The notes under the pieces were generated by a model that worked only from the letters and a program-made list of their open reading frames with translations, did not search any database and was not told the DNA's origin. From contig JANQSI010000013.1 of NCBI GenBank assembly GCA_028284125.1, positions 310,001-374,000 of the forward strand: DNA of 64,000 nt, in the 5' to 3' direction. Position 1 is the first letter of the stretch; each line of letters starts with the position of its first letter. Below are positions 47,574 through 55,967 of the stretch, piece by piece. The stretch comes from Cyclobacteriaceae bacterium (lineage in GTDB: Bacteria; Bacteroidota; Bacteroidia; Cytophagales; Cyclobacteriaceae). The translations under genes were made by a program, and so were the position numbers.

Positions 47574-49040
47574 ATGGAAGTTTCTCTCATTTTTCCGCAC
47601 CAACTTTTTGAAGATCATCCGTCAATCGGTGATGGACGAATGGTTTATCTAATTGAAGAATTCTTATTTTTCAATCAATACAAATTCCATAAACAAAAGT
47701 TGGCTTTTCATCGAGCTTCTATGAAATCCTATGCCCATTATCTCAATACAAAAGGATTTGAGATTAAATACATCGAGTCAACTGATGAAAGATCAGATAT
47801 CAGGAAGTTGGTTGAAAGTTTAAATGTCGCTAAAGTTCATTTCATAGATCCAGTTGATAACTACCTGGAAAGAAGATTGAAGAATAGTTGCAGGAAGAAT
47901 GGGATCGACCTGCATGAGTATGAGTCCCCAGCTTTTCTGAATTCCAGAAAGGAGCTTTATACTTTTTTCAAAGCTGATAAAAAGAAATTCTTCCAAACAG
48001 ACTTTTACAAACAGCAACGAAAGGTCAGAAGTATTCTCCTGGATGATACAGATCAGCCTGTAGGAGGAAAATGGACATTTGACGCAGAGAATAGGAAAAA
48101 ATATCCCGCCAAAAAGTCTCCGCCAACCATCACTTACCCCAAGGCAAGCAAGTTTTACGAAGAGGCAACAGAATACATAGAACTCCACTTTGCCAAAAAC
48201 CTCGGAGCTTTATCCGATGAACAATTATATCCGATAGATTTCGATTCAAGCAGGTCATGGCTTCAGCAATTTTTATCCATTCGATTTGCTGAGTTTGGAG
48301 ACTATGAGGATGCTATTGTTTCAACTGAAAGTATTCTTAATCACAGTGTACTCTCACCTCTCCTCAATGTTGGGCTTCTGACTCCCAATTATGTGGTTAA
48401 GGAAATCCTGAATCATGCTGATGAGTACAACATAGCAATCAACAATACGGAAGGTATCATTCGACAAATCATCGGGTGGCGAGAGTTCATCCGCGGCGTT
48501 TATGAGGTTAAGGGTTCGTACGAACGAAATCGAAACTATTGGAATTTTAATCGCAAGATTCCGGAATCCTTTTACGATGGAACCACGGGTATCGAACCTG
48601 TCGATATGACGATCAAAAAACTATTGAAGACTGGTTACAACCATCACATCGAACGGCTCATGGTTCTGGGCAACTTTATGTTGCTCTGTGAATTTGACCC
48701 AAATGAAGTGTACCGATGGTTCATGGAAATGTATATAGATGCCTATGACTGGGTGATGGTTCCGAATGTATACGGAATGAGTCAATTTGCTGACGGTGGT
48801 CTTATGTCAACCAAACCTTATATCAGCGGAAGCAATTACCTCCACAAAATGAGTGATTTTAAGAAAGGAAAATGGCAATCTATCTGGGATGGTTTGTTTT
48901 GGCGGTTTATGCATGTACACCGTGATTTCTTTTTATCCAATCCCCGCCTTGGAATGCTTATTCGCACATTTGACAAAATGAGTCCAGAAAAAAGAAACGC
49001 ACACTTGAAAATAGCTGAAGACTACTTATCCGATCTCTAA
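47574..49040 (+). CDS. PhrB-like cryptochrome/photolyase family protein without Fe-S ligands
   Basis: 488 residues of the bacterial (6-4) photolyase/FeS-BCP superfamily: N-terminal alpha/beta domain (SLIFPHQLFEDHPSIGD) and a FAD domain with HHIERLMVLGNFMLL, AYDWVMVPNVYGMSQFADGG and STKPYISGSNYLHKMSD. Classical members bind a [4Fe-4S] cluster through four cysteines, two in a CxxC right after the MSD motif. Here that segment is FKKGKW and the whole protein has only two cysteines (106 and 372), so no such cluster can be bound. Repair of (6-4) photoproducts is likely but the electron path must differ. Confidence 0.88.
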   Translation: MEVSLIFPHQLFEDHPSIGDGRMVYLIEEFLFFNQYKFHKQKLAFHRASMKSYAHYLNTKGFEIKYIESTDERSDIRKLVESLNVAKVHFIDPVDNYLERRLKNSCRKNGIDLHEYESPAFLNSRKELYTFFKADKKKFFQTDFYKQQRKVRSILLDDTDQPVGGKWTFDAENRKKYPAKKSPPTITYPKASKFYEEATEYIELHFAKNLGALSDEQLYPIDFDSSRSWLQQFLSIRFAEFGDYEDAIVSTESILNHSVLSPLLNVGLLTPNYVVKEILNHADEYNIAINNTEGIIRQIIGWREFIRGVYEVKGSYERNRNYWNFNRKIPESFYDGTTGIEPVDMTIKKLLKTGYNHHIERLMVLGNFMLLCEFDPNEVYRWFMEMYIDAYDWVMVPNVYGMSQFADGGLMSTKPYISGSNYLHKMSDFKKGKWQSIWDGLFWRFMHVHRDFFLSNPRLGMLIRTFDKMSPEKRNAHLKIAEDYLSDL

Positions 49041-49053
49041 GAAAGTCTGAGGT

Positions 49054-49422
49054 TTACTTCCTTGCACTCAGCGCCCACAATAGCAGCAAAGGGTGAATCA
49101 CGATCAACCGCAACCAGCCCACCCACTCTGGTACACACAGACCTCCATCGACACAGCTTCCTATTTGAATGAAGTAAACATGTGACGGAATAAAAGCTAA
49201 CAGCATTGCGAAGATTCCGAGAGCAGCGACTTTTCTTGTCTTGGTAATGAACAAACCCACACCAAGCAATATTTCAGCTACGCCTGAGAGATAGTTGATT
49301 AGAACAAAATTTCCAATGGCATGGGGTATCAGATCTAGATAGAAATCGGGATCAATAAAGTGATTGACTCCTGCGATCAAGTAAAAGCCGCCTTGGATCC
49401 GCGTACTGATCTTTCTTTTCAT
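49054..49422 (-). CDS. DoxX-like membrane protein
   Basis: About 122 residues from the ATG at 49422, giving four membrane helices (FYLIAGVNHFIDPDFYLDLI, VLINYLSGVAEILLGVGLF). The frame extends to 49485 but the first conserved DoxX segment begins at the chosen start. It overlaps the preceding membrane-protein gene by 4 bp. DoxX-like proteins are linked to quinone/thiol redox and oxidative stress, which fits the island. A loop containing two Cys (GSCVDGGLCVPEW) is odd. Confidence 0.82.
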   Translation of the reverse strand: MKRKISTRIQGGFYLIAGVNHFIDPDFYLDLIPHAIGNFVLINYLSGVAEILLGVGLFITKTRKVAALGIFAMLLAFIPSHVYFIQIGSCVDGGLCVPEWVGWLRLIVIHPLLLLWALSARK

Positions 49423-49820
49423 ATGAGTTGAAGATTTCCTGATCGACGAGCTTCCCGAAGAATGAGAATAAATGGTACCCACCAAATGAAATCATTTGTG
49501 ATCAGTGTATAGAAAAAAGCAAAAGGAACCTTATCGGTTAGGTAGTTCATCAAGAATCCTAGCGGTCCAAATATTTTACCAAGAAATCCTACAGCCACAA
49601 TTGGCCAGTGTACAACTGGATTTTGAGCTGCCCACCAATAACCAAGTCCGTAGACACCTATCACCATTCCCATTCCCTGCCAGATCATGATTTGAGTGGG
49701 GATTTCCATTCCTGTCAACTGGAAAAAATGATTTGGAAAAAGAACGACCCAAGCTCCCCACAATACATTGTAGATGCCGGCGATTCTAAGCGTCAAGGAC
49801 ATGGAATTTCTACTCATCAA
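49419..49820 (-). CDS. Small four-helix membrane protein
   Basis: A 133-residue hydrophobic protein with four helices (IYNVLWGAWVVLFPNHFFQL, WQGMGMVIGVYGLGYWWAA, IVAVGFLGKIFGPLGFLMNY). I do not recognise a named family beyond uncharacterised Bacteroidota membrane proteins. It is translationally coupled to the DoxX-like gene and divergent from the alpha/beta hydrolase, with only 51 bp between the two starts. Confidence 0.75.
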   Translation of the reverse strand: MMSRNSMSLTLRIAGIYNVLWGAWVVLFPNHFFQLTGMEIPTQIMIWQGMGMVIGVYGLGYWWAAQNPVVHWPIVAVGFLGKIFGPLGFLMNYLTDKVPFAFFYTLITNDFIWWVPFILILREARRSGNLQLI

Positions 49821-49871
49821 AATGATTATTTCTCATCATAACACTTTAAGCCTACAATTGTTAAATGATCA

Positions 49872-50660
49872 ATGAATTCGATCTTAAATTTCAAAACTCA
49901 TATTTTATCTCAAGACGCTGAGTGGCTTGTTTTCATCCATGGTGCAGGGGGAAGCATCAGCACCTGGAAGCGTCAAGAATTATATTTCTCCCGATACTTC
50001 AACATTCTCATGATTGACCTAAGAGATCATGGAAACTCCAAAAATATTTATCCTGAACATGAAAGCTACAAGTTTGAAATCATATCTAGTGACCTAAAGA
50101 AGGTTATTGATCACCATCAGATTCAAAGTGCACACTTCGTGACGCTATCTTTTGGTAGTGTCTTGATGCAAGATTTTGCCTCTCGTTATCCTGGTTATAT
50201 TGAAAAATTGGTTTTTATCGGGGCTGTCTTTAATGGTGATCTCGCATTGAAGGTTTTTGTGCGTTTGGCTAAATTTTTAAATCTCTTTCTGAGCTATCCG
50301 ACCATGTACAGGCTGTTTTCCTTCATTTTAATGCCAAGAAGAGAAAATCAATTCGCGCGAAGACTATATCGATCTCAAGCTAAAAAAATTGCGCAAGATG
50401 AATATATGAAATGGTTAGGCCTGTACCGTGAGTTTTTCAAATTACTAAAACAGTTCAGCGGACAAGTATTAGACGTTCCATCATTAATTATGATGGGAGA
50501 AAATGACTATCTATTCCTTCAGAGCGCCAGAGAATTCAACAAAAGCCATAAAACAACGGAATTGGTTGAGGTGGCGGGAGCTGGACACATTGTGAATATC
50601 GAGAAGCCTGATGCCTTCAATAGAATAACCCTTGACTTTTTAAGGTCGCATACAGACTAA
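49872..50660 (+). CDS. Alpha/beta hydrolase
   Basis: A 262-residue alpha/beta-hydrolase fold protein: oxyanion motif FIHGAGGSISTWKR, nucleophile elbow VTLSFGSVLMQDFAS (T-L-S-F-G, with Thr in the first Gly position), acid in IMMGENDYLF and histidine in VEVAGAGHIVNIEKPDAF, so the triad is complete. The substrate is unknown. Its 3' end overlaps the convergent membrane-protein gene by 44 bp. Confidence 0.87.
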   Translation: MNSILNFKTHILSQDAEWLVFIHGAGGSISTWKRQELYFSRYFNILMIDLRDHGNSKNIYPEHESYKFEIISSDLKKVIDHHQIQSAHFVTLSFGSVLMQDFASRYPGYIEKLVFIGAVFNGDLALKVFVRLAKFLNLFLSYPTMYRLFSFILMPRRENQFARRLYRSQAKKIAQDEYMKWLGLYREFFKLLKQFSGQVLDVPSLIMMGENDYLFLQSAREFNKSHKTTELVEVAGAGHIVNIEKPDAFNRITLDFLRSHTD

Positions 50661-51045
50661 TAAGAAAAACTAAGGACCAAAAAGCGGTTCTATACCAGTT
50701 AAGTTTAACTAATGCTTTTGCAGAATCTAACACCTGACTTCCATTAGCAATTTTTCTATGGAGAGGAACTGCAAAGATGAAAGTGTTAACCCATGTCATG
50801 CTGATAAGTACTACTGATATTAGGCGCCACCATTCAAAATCGAAATAGATACCAAGGAAATGGAGAAGTCCTTGTCCTAGCATTAATGGCATCACAAAAT
50901 AGAAGACTGCTGAAGTATATCGACCGTGCCATCTCACAAGATCTTCCTCTCGAAAAAAAGTGAAGCTTGGGTAGACGATTAATTGTGTCATCCAAATGAG
51001 GATGACGAGACCAAAATCAACGATCGTTGTTATGAAGATGAGCAT
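50617..51045 (-). CDS. DUF1772-like four-helix membrane protein
   Basis: A 142-residue integral membrane protein (TIVDFGLVILIWMTQLIVYP, VFYFVMPLMLGQGLLHFLGI, ISMTWVNTFIFAVPLHRKIA). The pattern of Tyr-Pro after helix 1 and PLHRK after helix 3 resembles DUF1772-type proteins. Function unknown. It converges on, and overlaps by 44 bp, the hydrolase gene. Confidence 0.72.
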   Translation of the reverse strand: MLIFITTIVDFGLVILIWMTQLIVYPSFTFFREEDLVRWHGRYTSAVFYFVMPLMLGQGLLHFLGIYFDFEWWRLISVVLISMTWVNTFIFAVPLHRKIANGSQVLDSAKALVKLNWYRTAFWSLVFLISLYATLKSQGLFY

Positions 51046-51091
51046 ATCTGTTAGGCCAACTTATGGATCAGGTCATTGATCACTATTCAAA

Positions 51092-51619
51092 TTATTGAGT
51101 AAACTCAATGAAGTCAATTTCCGCTTTAAAGCTTCCCTCTCGTTTGTCATTGGTTATGAATCCGAATCTAATAATTTCAGATAGCTTGCCTTGGTCAATC
51201 GATCTGCCAGTAGGCCTGCCAATTCTATACTCCTTAAAATCTTCTAGGGAGTAAGTAACTTCCTCCCATTTCATTTTTGTGTTGGGAAGTATCACTTTGT
51301 AATTAGGCAAATACCAGCGTTGATAATGATTCAAGACAAATCCTAAAGATTGCCCTTCACTTCTATAGCGAATTGTCACCGATGACCATTCAGTAAGATT
51401 TTTATTGAAGTAGTCGCTTCTCACTGAAGCAAACCCACCATTGTTTTCAAAGGAAATTTCTCCTTCAAGCCGAAGAAGATTTTCTTCATAGTTCACTAAA
51501 CCTATGGAACGACCCCCCATTACTCCATCATTGACAGAGATCCAGGAATTAGTTTTCCCTTGGCCGAAATCAATTAAAAGCGAGTCAGAGGTCATAAGAA
51601 ACAAGATTAACCAAAGCAT
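51092..51619 (-). CDS. CIA30 family protein
   Basis: A 175-residue protein with a short signal and a galactose-binding-like CIA30 domain, shown by ISVNDGVMGGRSIGLVNYEE and FENNGGFASVRSDYF. The family is named for a complex I assembly factor but bacterial members are uncharacterised. It is divergent from the fasciclin gene, sharing a 151-bp regulatory region. Confidence 0.85.
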   Translation of the reverse strand: MLWLILFLMTSDSLLIDFGQGKTNSWISVNDGVMGGRSIGLVNYEENLLRLEGEISFENNGGFASVRSDYFNKNLTEWSSVTIRYRSEGQSLGFVLNHYQRWYLPNYKVILPNTKMKWEEVTYSLEDFKEYRIGRPTGRSIDQGKLSEIIRFGFITNDKREGSFKAEIDFIEFTQ

Positions 51620-51693
51620 TCATTTAAAATTTGATGAAAAATGCACATTAAACTACGAAGCTGTTTAAAGAGAACTCTATGATTATTTTTTTG

Positions 51694-51729
51694 TTTTGTT
51701 TAACAAATTTAAAAAAAGATTAAACAAAA
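51694..51729. promoter_or_regulatory. Inverted repeat TTTTGTTTAA-N16-TTAAACAAAA
   Basis: Perfect 10-bp arms at 51694-51703 and 51720-51729 with a 16-bp AT-rich spacer, in the divergent CIA30/fasciclin intergenic region, 42 bp upstream of the fasciclin ATG. The left arm also forms a smaller palindrome TTTGTT-T-AACAAA (51695-51707). It has the look of a dimeric repressor operator, but no regulator gene is visible nearby. Confidence 0.5.
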
Positions 51730-51770
51730 TGAATCTTGTTCGGTTGTATTAGAAACTTAAAAAAACAGAA

Positions 51771-52259
51771 ATGAAAAAGAATGTAATTATCACACTAGGA
51801 CTTGTAGTAGCAATGTTTGCTGCGAACGTAACTTATGCTCAAAAAAGTGATATTGTGACACTTGCTGTTGGTAACGAAAACTTATCAACGCTTGTAGCTG
51901 CAGTAAAAGCAGCCGGACTTGTAGAAACATTGCAGGGAGACGGACCATTTACCGTTTTCGCACCTACTAATGAGGCATTTGCTGCATTGCCGGAAGGAAC
52001 TTTGGACAATTTGCTAAAGCCAGAGAACAAAGATCAATTGACTGCAATCCTAACTTATCATGTGGTTGGAGCAAAGGTTTTGTCTACAGACTTGAAAAAT
52101 GGTCAAAAAGCTGAAACAGTTAATGGAGCGTCAATTAATGTGAAATTGGCTGGAGGAAAAGCGATGATTAATGACGCAACCGTAGCAGCTGCAGATGTAA
52201 TGGCTTCTAATGGAGTTGTGCACGTGATTGACAAAGTGATTTTGCCACCAAGCAAATAA
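51771..52259 (+). CDS. Fasciclin-domain secreted protein
   Basis: A 162-residue protein: signal peptide ([20 protein letters not shown]) then one FAS1 domain with both conserved boxes, [17 protein letters not shown] (H1) and [18 protein letters not shown], and the end [16 protein letters not shown] (H2). FAS1 proteins mediate adhesion or surface coating and are often part of light-induced gene sets with photolyases in Bacteroidota; the latter link is from memory. It is followed by a strong terminator. Confidence 0.93.
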   Translation: MKKNVIITLGLVVAMFAANVTYAQKSDIVTLAVGNENLSTLVAAVKAAGLVETLQGDGPFTVFAPTNEAFAALPEGTLDNLLKPENKDQLTAILTYHVVGAKVLSTDLKNGQKAETVNGASINVKLAGGKAMINDATVAAADVMASNGVVHVIDKVILPPSK

Positions 52260-52280
52260 ATTTCATCTTACTTTTAATAG

Positions 52281-52311
52281 AAAAGTCTACTTCAAAAAGT
52301 GGACTTTTTTT
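52281..52311 (+). terminator. Terminator of the fasciclin gene
   Basis: A 12-bp stem, AAAAGTCTACTT (52281-52292) with AAGTGGACTTTT (52297-52308), CAAA loop, one G-T wobble, running into a T tract; 22 bp after the stop. Confidence 0.85.
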
Positions 52312-52331
52312 GTGTCTGAAAAATCCATTTC

Positions 52332-53060
52332 ATGAAAATTCTTAACGCAATCACACTCGTCGCAGTAATAACTGTAAATGCGCTAGCCAACATCCTGCCA
52401 ATCAATGGTGTGACCACCGGTGGAGTCTCTGCGAGGTACGATAATTATTTTACGTCTGCTGGGTTCACATTCAGCATATGGAGTGTGATTTACCTGGGAT
52501 TGACTGCTTTTGTCATTTACCAATTTTTTTCGAAATTTTTTAAACCAAGGGACATTGGATACTTTTTTGTCCTTAATGGAATTGCCAACATTAGCTGGAT
52601 TTTAGCATGGCATTATGGCTATTTGACCATGATCGTTTTCATCATGTTTTTGATCCTTTTAACGCTCATAAAAATTAATTTGAGAATTTCAGGATCAAGC
52701 TGGTGGGTGCGATTTCCATTTCAAATCTATTTAGGCTGGATATGTGTAGCTACCATTGCAAACATTGCCGTGTATTTTAAATTCCTTGACGTTGCAGTGT
52801 TAGGAATTGAAGAAGTCCACTGGGGAATTATCCTTGCCATTATTGCAGGTGGACTTGGGTTGATTATTCTTTTTAGGAAAGGGTGGACTGTTGCGACACT
52901 GGCTATTTCTTGGGGGTTATGGGGAATTTTTAACAAGCAAAATGATTTAGGACAAGAAGAAACCTATCAAGTAGTGTGCTTAGCCATAATAATAGTGCTT
53001 GTTCTTTCTACACTTTTCCAAAGAAGTTTAAAGAAGAAATTCCAACTAGCCCTTAATTAA
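52332..53060 (+). CDS. TspO/MBR-like tryptophan-rich membrane protein
   Basis: A 242-residue membrane protein with about seven hydrophobic segments. The N-terminal half has the TspO-like pattern VNALANILPINGVTTGGVSA, FTSAGFTFSIWSVIYLGLTA and later Trp-rich helices (NGIANISWILAWHYGYLTM). Longer than canonical TspO (about 160 residues), as in the larger Bacteroidota members. TspO proteins bind tetrapyrroles and respond to light and oxidative stress, which fits the photolyase island. It ends at the converging tRNA-like repeat. Confidence 0.83.
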   Translation: MKILNAITLVAVITVNALANILPINGVTTGGVSARYDNYFTSAGFTFSIWSVIYLGLTAFVIYQFFSKFFKPRDIGYFFVLNGIANISWILAWHYGYLTMIVFIMFLILLTLIKINLRISGSSWWVRFPFQIYLGWICVATIANIAVYFKFLDVAVLGIEEVHWGIILAIIAGGLGLIILFRKGWTVATLAISWGLWGIFNKQNDLGQEETYQVVCLAIIIVLVLSTLFQRSLKKKFQLALN

Positions 53061-53088
53061 AAAAAGACAGCCACATTGTGACTGTCTT
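53061..53088 (-). terminator. Second copy of the tRNA-Val terminator
   Basis: AAGACAG-C-CAC / GTG-A-CTGTCTT hairpin (53064-53088) followed on the minus strand by a T tract, nearly identical to the terminator at 53427-53456. It follows the tRNA-like remnant at 53092-53177 and abuts the TspO-like stop. Confidence 0.75.
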
Positions 53089-53091
53089 AAG

Positions 53092-53177
53092 TGGTGGGAC
53101 CCACTGGATTCGATCGCAGCGGCGAACCGCCCAGTGCCCCTCCCGACTTAATGGTCGGGATGCTCTGAACTCGCTGA
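53092..53177 (-). pseudogene. Degenerate tRNA 3' half downstream of the GIY-YIG gene
   Basis: Read on the minus strand this has tRNA pieces in order: GTTCAGAGC (D-arm side), a hairpin TCCCGACC-ATTAA-GTCGGGA in place of the anticodon arm, CACTGG and TCGAATCCAGTG (T arm, but split by an inserted GCGGTTCGCCGC-type segment) and an acceptor end GGTCCCACCA. It cannot fold as a normal tRNA. The GIY-YIG stop codon (53180-53178) immediately precedes it. Confidence 0.7.
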
Positions 53178-53537
<360 letters not shown>

Positions 53538-53558
53538 TTATTTTTCCTTTTCTTTTAT

Positions 53559-53610
53559 CAGTGACCCTCCCGACTTAGTCGGGATACTCTGAACCAACTG
53601 AGCTAAGATC
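53559..53610 (-). pseudogene. tRNA-like fragment 1 (D arm + CCCGA hairpin + T-arm start)
   Basis: On the minus strand GATCTTAGCTCAGTTGG and TTCAGAG match the D half of the tRNA-Val at 53460-53537, then TCCCGACTAAGTCGGGA replaces the anticodon arm, then GGGTCACTG matches the start of its T arm. No acceptor 3' end or CCA is present. Confidence 0.65.
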
Positions 53611-53623
53611 TCTTCTCCCTTTA

Positions 53624-53680
53624 CCAGTGACCCTCCCGATTAAAAATCGGGATACTCTGAGTTAACAGAGCTAAAATCCC
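53624..53680 (-). pseudogene. tRNA-like fragment 2
   Basis: A second, more diverged copy: GGGATTTTAGCTCTGTTAAC, CAGAGTA, hairpin TCCCGATTTTTAATCGGGA and GGGTCACTGG. It resembles fragment 1 and, less closely, the real tRNA. The order of the copies suggests repeated partial duplication. Confidence 0.55.
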
Positions 53681-53684
53681 AAGT

Positions 53685-53715
53685 AAAAAAATCACCTTGG
53701 CAATGCCCCGGTGAT
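53685..53715 (-). terminator. Terminator after the DUF2461 gene
   Basis: Minus-strand hairpin ATCACC / GGTGAT (53691-53696 with 53710-53715) followed by a T tract (complement of 53685-53690), 60 bp downstream of the DUF2461 stop. Confidence 0.7.
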
Positions 53716-53774
53716 CAAAAGGTTTGCAAATGTAGCACCCTTTTAGATATGCACAAATCCTTAGTGAAAGAATT

Positions 53775-54434
53775 TTAGCTAATTGCTTCTGCTAAGAATT
53801 GATTGAATGGAAAAAGGGTCTTGTACGCATTCACAGTCAGATCAACCATTTTATTTGAAGTAACTTCTTTATCCGAAATGTTGGTCATGAAAACGTAATG
53901 CTTCAGTTGAAGCAATTCAAGATCCGGATGGTCTTTCGGGTAGCCTTTTGGTGCAGTTTTTAGTTTATCCCCACTATGTGGTTCAGGATAGATTTTTTTG
54001 AAATTTTTGTCATCTATGATCTTATGAATCTTAGGACCATTGTAATCAATTTCTTGTCGTACCTTCTGTAAGGTCTGAGGCTCTGGCTGATACAATCCTC
54101 CACCAATGAAATTATTGCCTGGCTGAAGGTGCAGATAATAGCCAGGATTTCCCGATCGTCTGCCACCATCAACAATGGCAGCTCCAAAGTTGGTTTTATA
54201 CGGGTCTTTGTTTTTACTAAACCGAATATCACGATTGATTCTGAACAATGTTTTCTTGGGTTCAAGTCCAGCCAATGATTTGTCAAAAGCCGAGCTCTTT
54301 TCAATGACTTCTGCAACAAGGTCGATCACATACCCTTTCGCTTCATTGTAGCGCTTCTTGTTGTCGTCCATCCATTCTTTCTTGTTGTGCTTAGCCAAGT
54401 CGGTGAGGAAATCAAGTGTGAATTGTAAACTCAT
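53775..54434 (-). CDS. DUF2461 family protein
   Basis: A 219-residue soluble protein of the DUF2461/TIGR02453 family, recognised by FLTDLAKHNKKEWMDDNKKR at the start, KTLFRINRDIRFSKNKDPYK and YYLHLQPGNNFIGGGLYQPE. Its function is unknown. It overlaps murF by 4 bp (ATGA). Confidence 0.9.
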   Translation of the reverse strand: MSLQFTLDFLTDLAKHNKKEWMDDNKKRYNEAKGYVIDLVAEVIEKSSAFDKSLAGLEPKKTLFRINRDIRFSKNKDPYKTNFGAAIVDGGRRSGNPGYYLHLQPGNNFIGGGLYQPEPQTLQKVRQEIDYNGPKIHKIIDDKNFKKIYPEPHSGDKLKTAPKGYPKDHPDLELLQLKHYVFMTNISDKEVTSNKMVDLTVNAYKTLFPFNQFLAEAIS

Positions 54435-55693
54435 GGTTGTAGGTATTCTAGGATTGTTTCTAATTCGATCGAACGAGAAGCCTTTAAAAGGACAACCGTA
54501 TCTGCAAATGTTTGCTCTTTAAGATAACTAGTTAGTTTCTCTTTATCATCAAAATGAGTTCCGGTCAGGTTCGCTGGGCCAATCTTTTTCCCAATAGTTA
54601 TTATTGAAAGATTGAGATCTTTTGCATATCCGATCAGTTCTTGGTGTGCCCTCTCCGAATTTTCTAATTCATTCATGTCGCCCAGGATGGCCACTTTTTT
54701 TCCTTCCATTTTTGAAAGGCTACTTAAAGCCGCCTTCATCGAATCAGGATTTGCATTATAAGCATCAAGTATGATTGTGAGTGTTTCCCTTTTTATCACT
54801 TGAGATCGCGCATTTTCGGGAACATAGCGTTCAATGGCAGTCGCGATTTTTTCATCTTCTACCCCAAAATGCCTTCCTACTTTAACAGCAGAAGCTATGT
54901 TTCCAAAATTGTATCCACCAATCATATTGGTCTTGACCTCTTTGTCTTTCATAGAAAAGGAAACCAGAGGATTCGAGCTAAGCAATTTCACATCTTCATC
55001 AGGGAAGTGTTCCGGGTTATCAAAACGCTTCGACATATTTGAAAGAACAGAATCTTCATTATTTATAAATACTTGTCCGCCATTTTTCCTGAGGTAATCG
55101 AACAACTCACTTTTGCCTCTTATCACTCCTTCAATTCCACCAAACGTTTCAGTATGTGCATGCCCGATATTCGTGATCATGCCGTGCGTAGGTGCAGAGA
55201 TTTCGCTTAGTGCAGCAATTTCCCCAACATGATTAGCCCCCATTTCGATGATGGCAATTTCTACCTGTGGATGAATGTGCAACAGGGTCAAAGGCACTCC
55301 AATATGATTATTATAGTTCCCTTTGGTGGCATGGACGATATATTTCTCAGCAAGAACATTCGTAATTAATTCTTTAGTAGTGGTTTTACCGTTAGATCCG
55401 GTAATTGCAAAGACTGGTCTTTTAAATCGTGATCGGTGAAATCTAGCTAAATCTTGTAAGGCGGCAAGTGAGTTTTCGGCTAAAAGAATTCGTTCGTCCG
55501 TCACACACTCTTCGTTATCTACCACAGCATAAGTGGCTCCTTTTTCTAGCGCTTGAACCGCGAATTGATTGGCATCAAAATTTTCACCACTGATTGCAAA
55601 GAAAAGGTTTCCTTCTTCGAGCGTTCGTGTGTCAATGGAAACGCCATTACTCAACAAAAACCTAGAGTACAAAAACTCAATAAAGTCTCCCAT
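54431..55693 (-). CDS. murF: UDP-N-acetylmuramoyl-tripeptide--D-alanyl-D-alanine ligase
   Basis: It adds D-Ala-D-Ala to the peptidoglycan precursor. About 420 residues from the ATG at 55693, shorter than many MurF. Mur ligase motifs are clear: N-terminal GVSIDTRTLEEGNLFFAISG, P-loop FAITGSNGKTTTKELI, TKGNYNNHIGVPLTLL and AIIEMGANHVGEIA. The mur cluster is not otherwise present here. Confidence 0.95.
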   Translation of the reverse strand: MGDFIEFLYSRFLLSNGVSIDTRTLEEGNLFFAISGENFDANQFAVQALEKGATYAVVDNEECVTDERILLAENSLAALQDLARFHRSRFKRPVFAITGSNGKTTTKELITNVLAEKYIVHATKGNYNNHIGVPLTLLHIHPQVEIAIIEMGANHVGEIAALSEISAPTHGMITNIGHAHTETFGGIEGVIRGKSELFDYLRKNGGQVFINNEDSVLSNMSKRFDNPEHFPDEDVKLLSSNPLVSFSMKDKEVKTNMIGGYNFGNIASAVKVGRHFGVEDEKIATAIERYVPENARSQVIKRETLTIILDAYNANPDSMKAALSSLSKMEGKKVAILGDMNELENSERAHQELIGYAKDLNLSIITIGKKIGPANLTGTHFDDKEKLTSYLKEQTFADTVVLLKASRSIELETILEYLQP

Positions 55694-55787
55694 ATGTGGC
55701 AAAAGTAAGATGTCATTTCAAGTCAGCCGTGACATAAATCAGAATAATCTATTTCTTTGTACTCAAGTCATTTTCAACAAAAGGTAA

Positions 55788-55967
55788 ATGAATCCAAAAG
55801 CACTTCGTTTTTTCGCTTCGCTGGGAATTCTCCTTACACTTTTTCTAAGCGTTTGGTACTTGATGAAGACGTACCGAGAAGGAAACCCCAGATGGATTTT
55901 CTTGATCCTTGCAGTGGGTGTGGCAGTGCTACTTTCTCAAAATTTGGGCAGAAATAGAAGGCGTTAA
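55788..55967 (+). CDS. Small two-helix membrane protein
   Basis: A 59-residue frame starting [20 protein letters not shown] with two hydrophobic helices (the second [19 protein letters not shown]) and a basic C-terminus (NRRR). It starts 95 bp upstream-divergent of murF and its last 4 bases overlap the recR stop. Composition is protein-like, but I know no family. Confidence 0.55.
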   Translation: MNPKALRFFASLGILLTLFLSVWYLMKTYREGNPRWIFLILAVGVAVLLSQNLGRNRRR

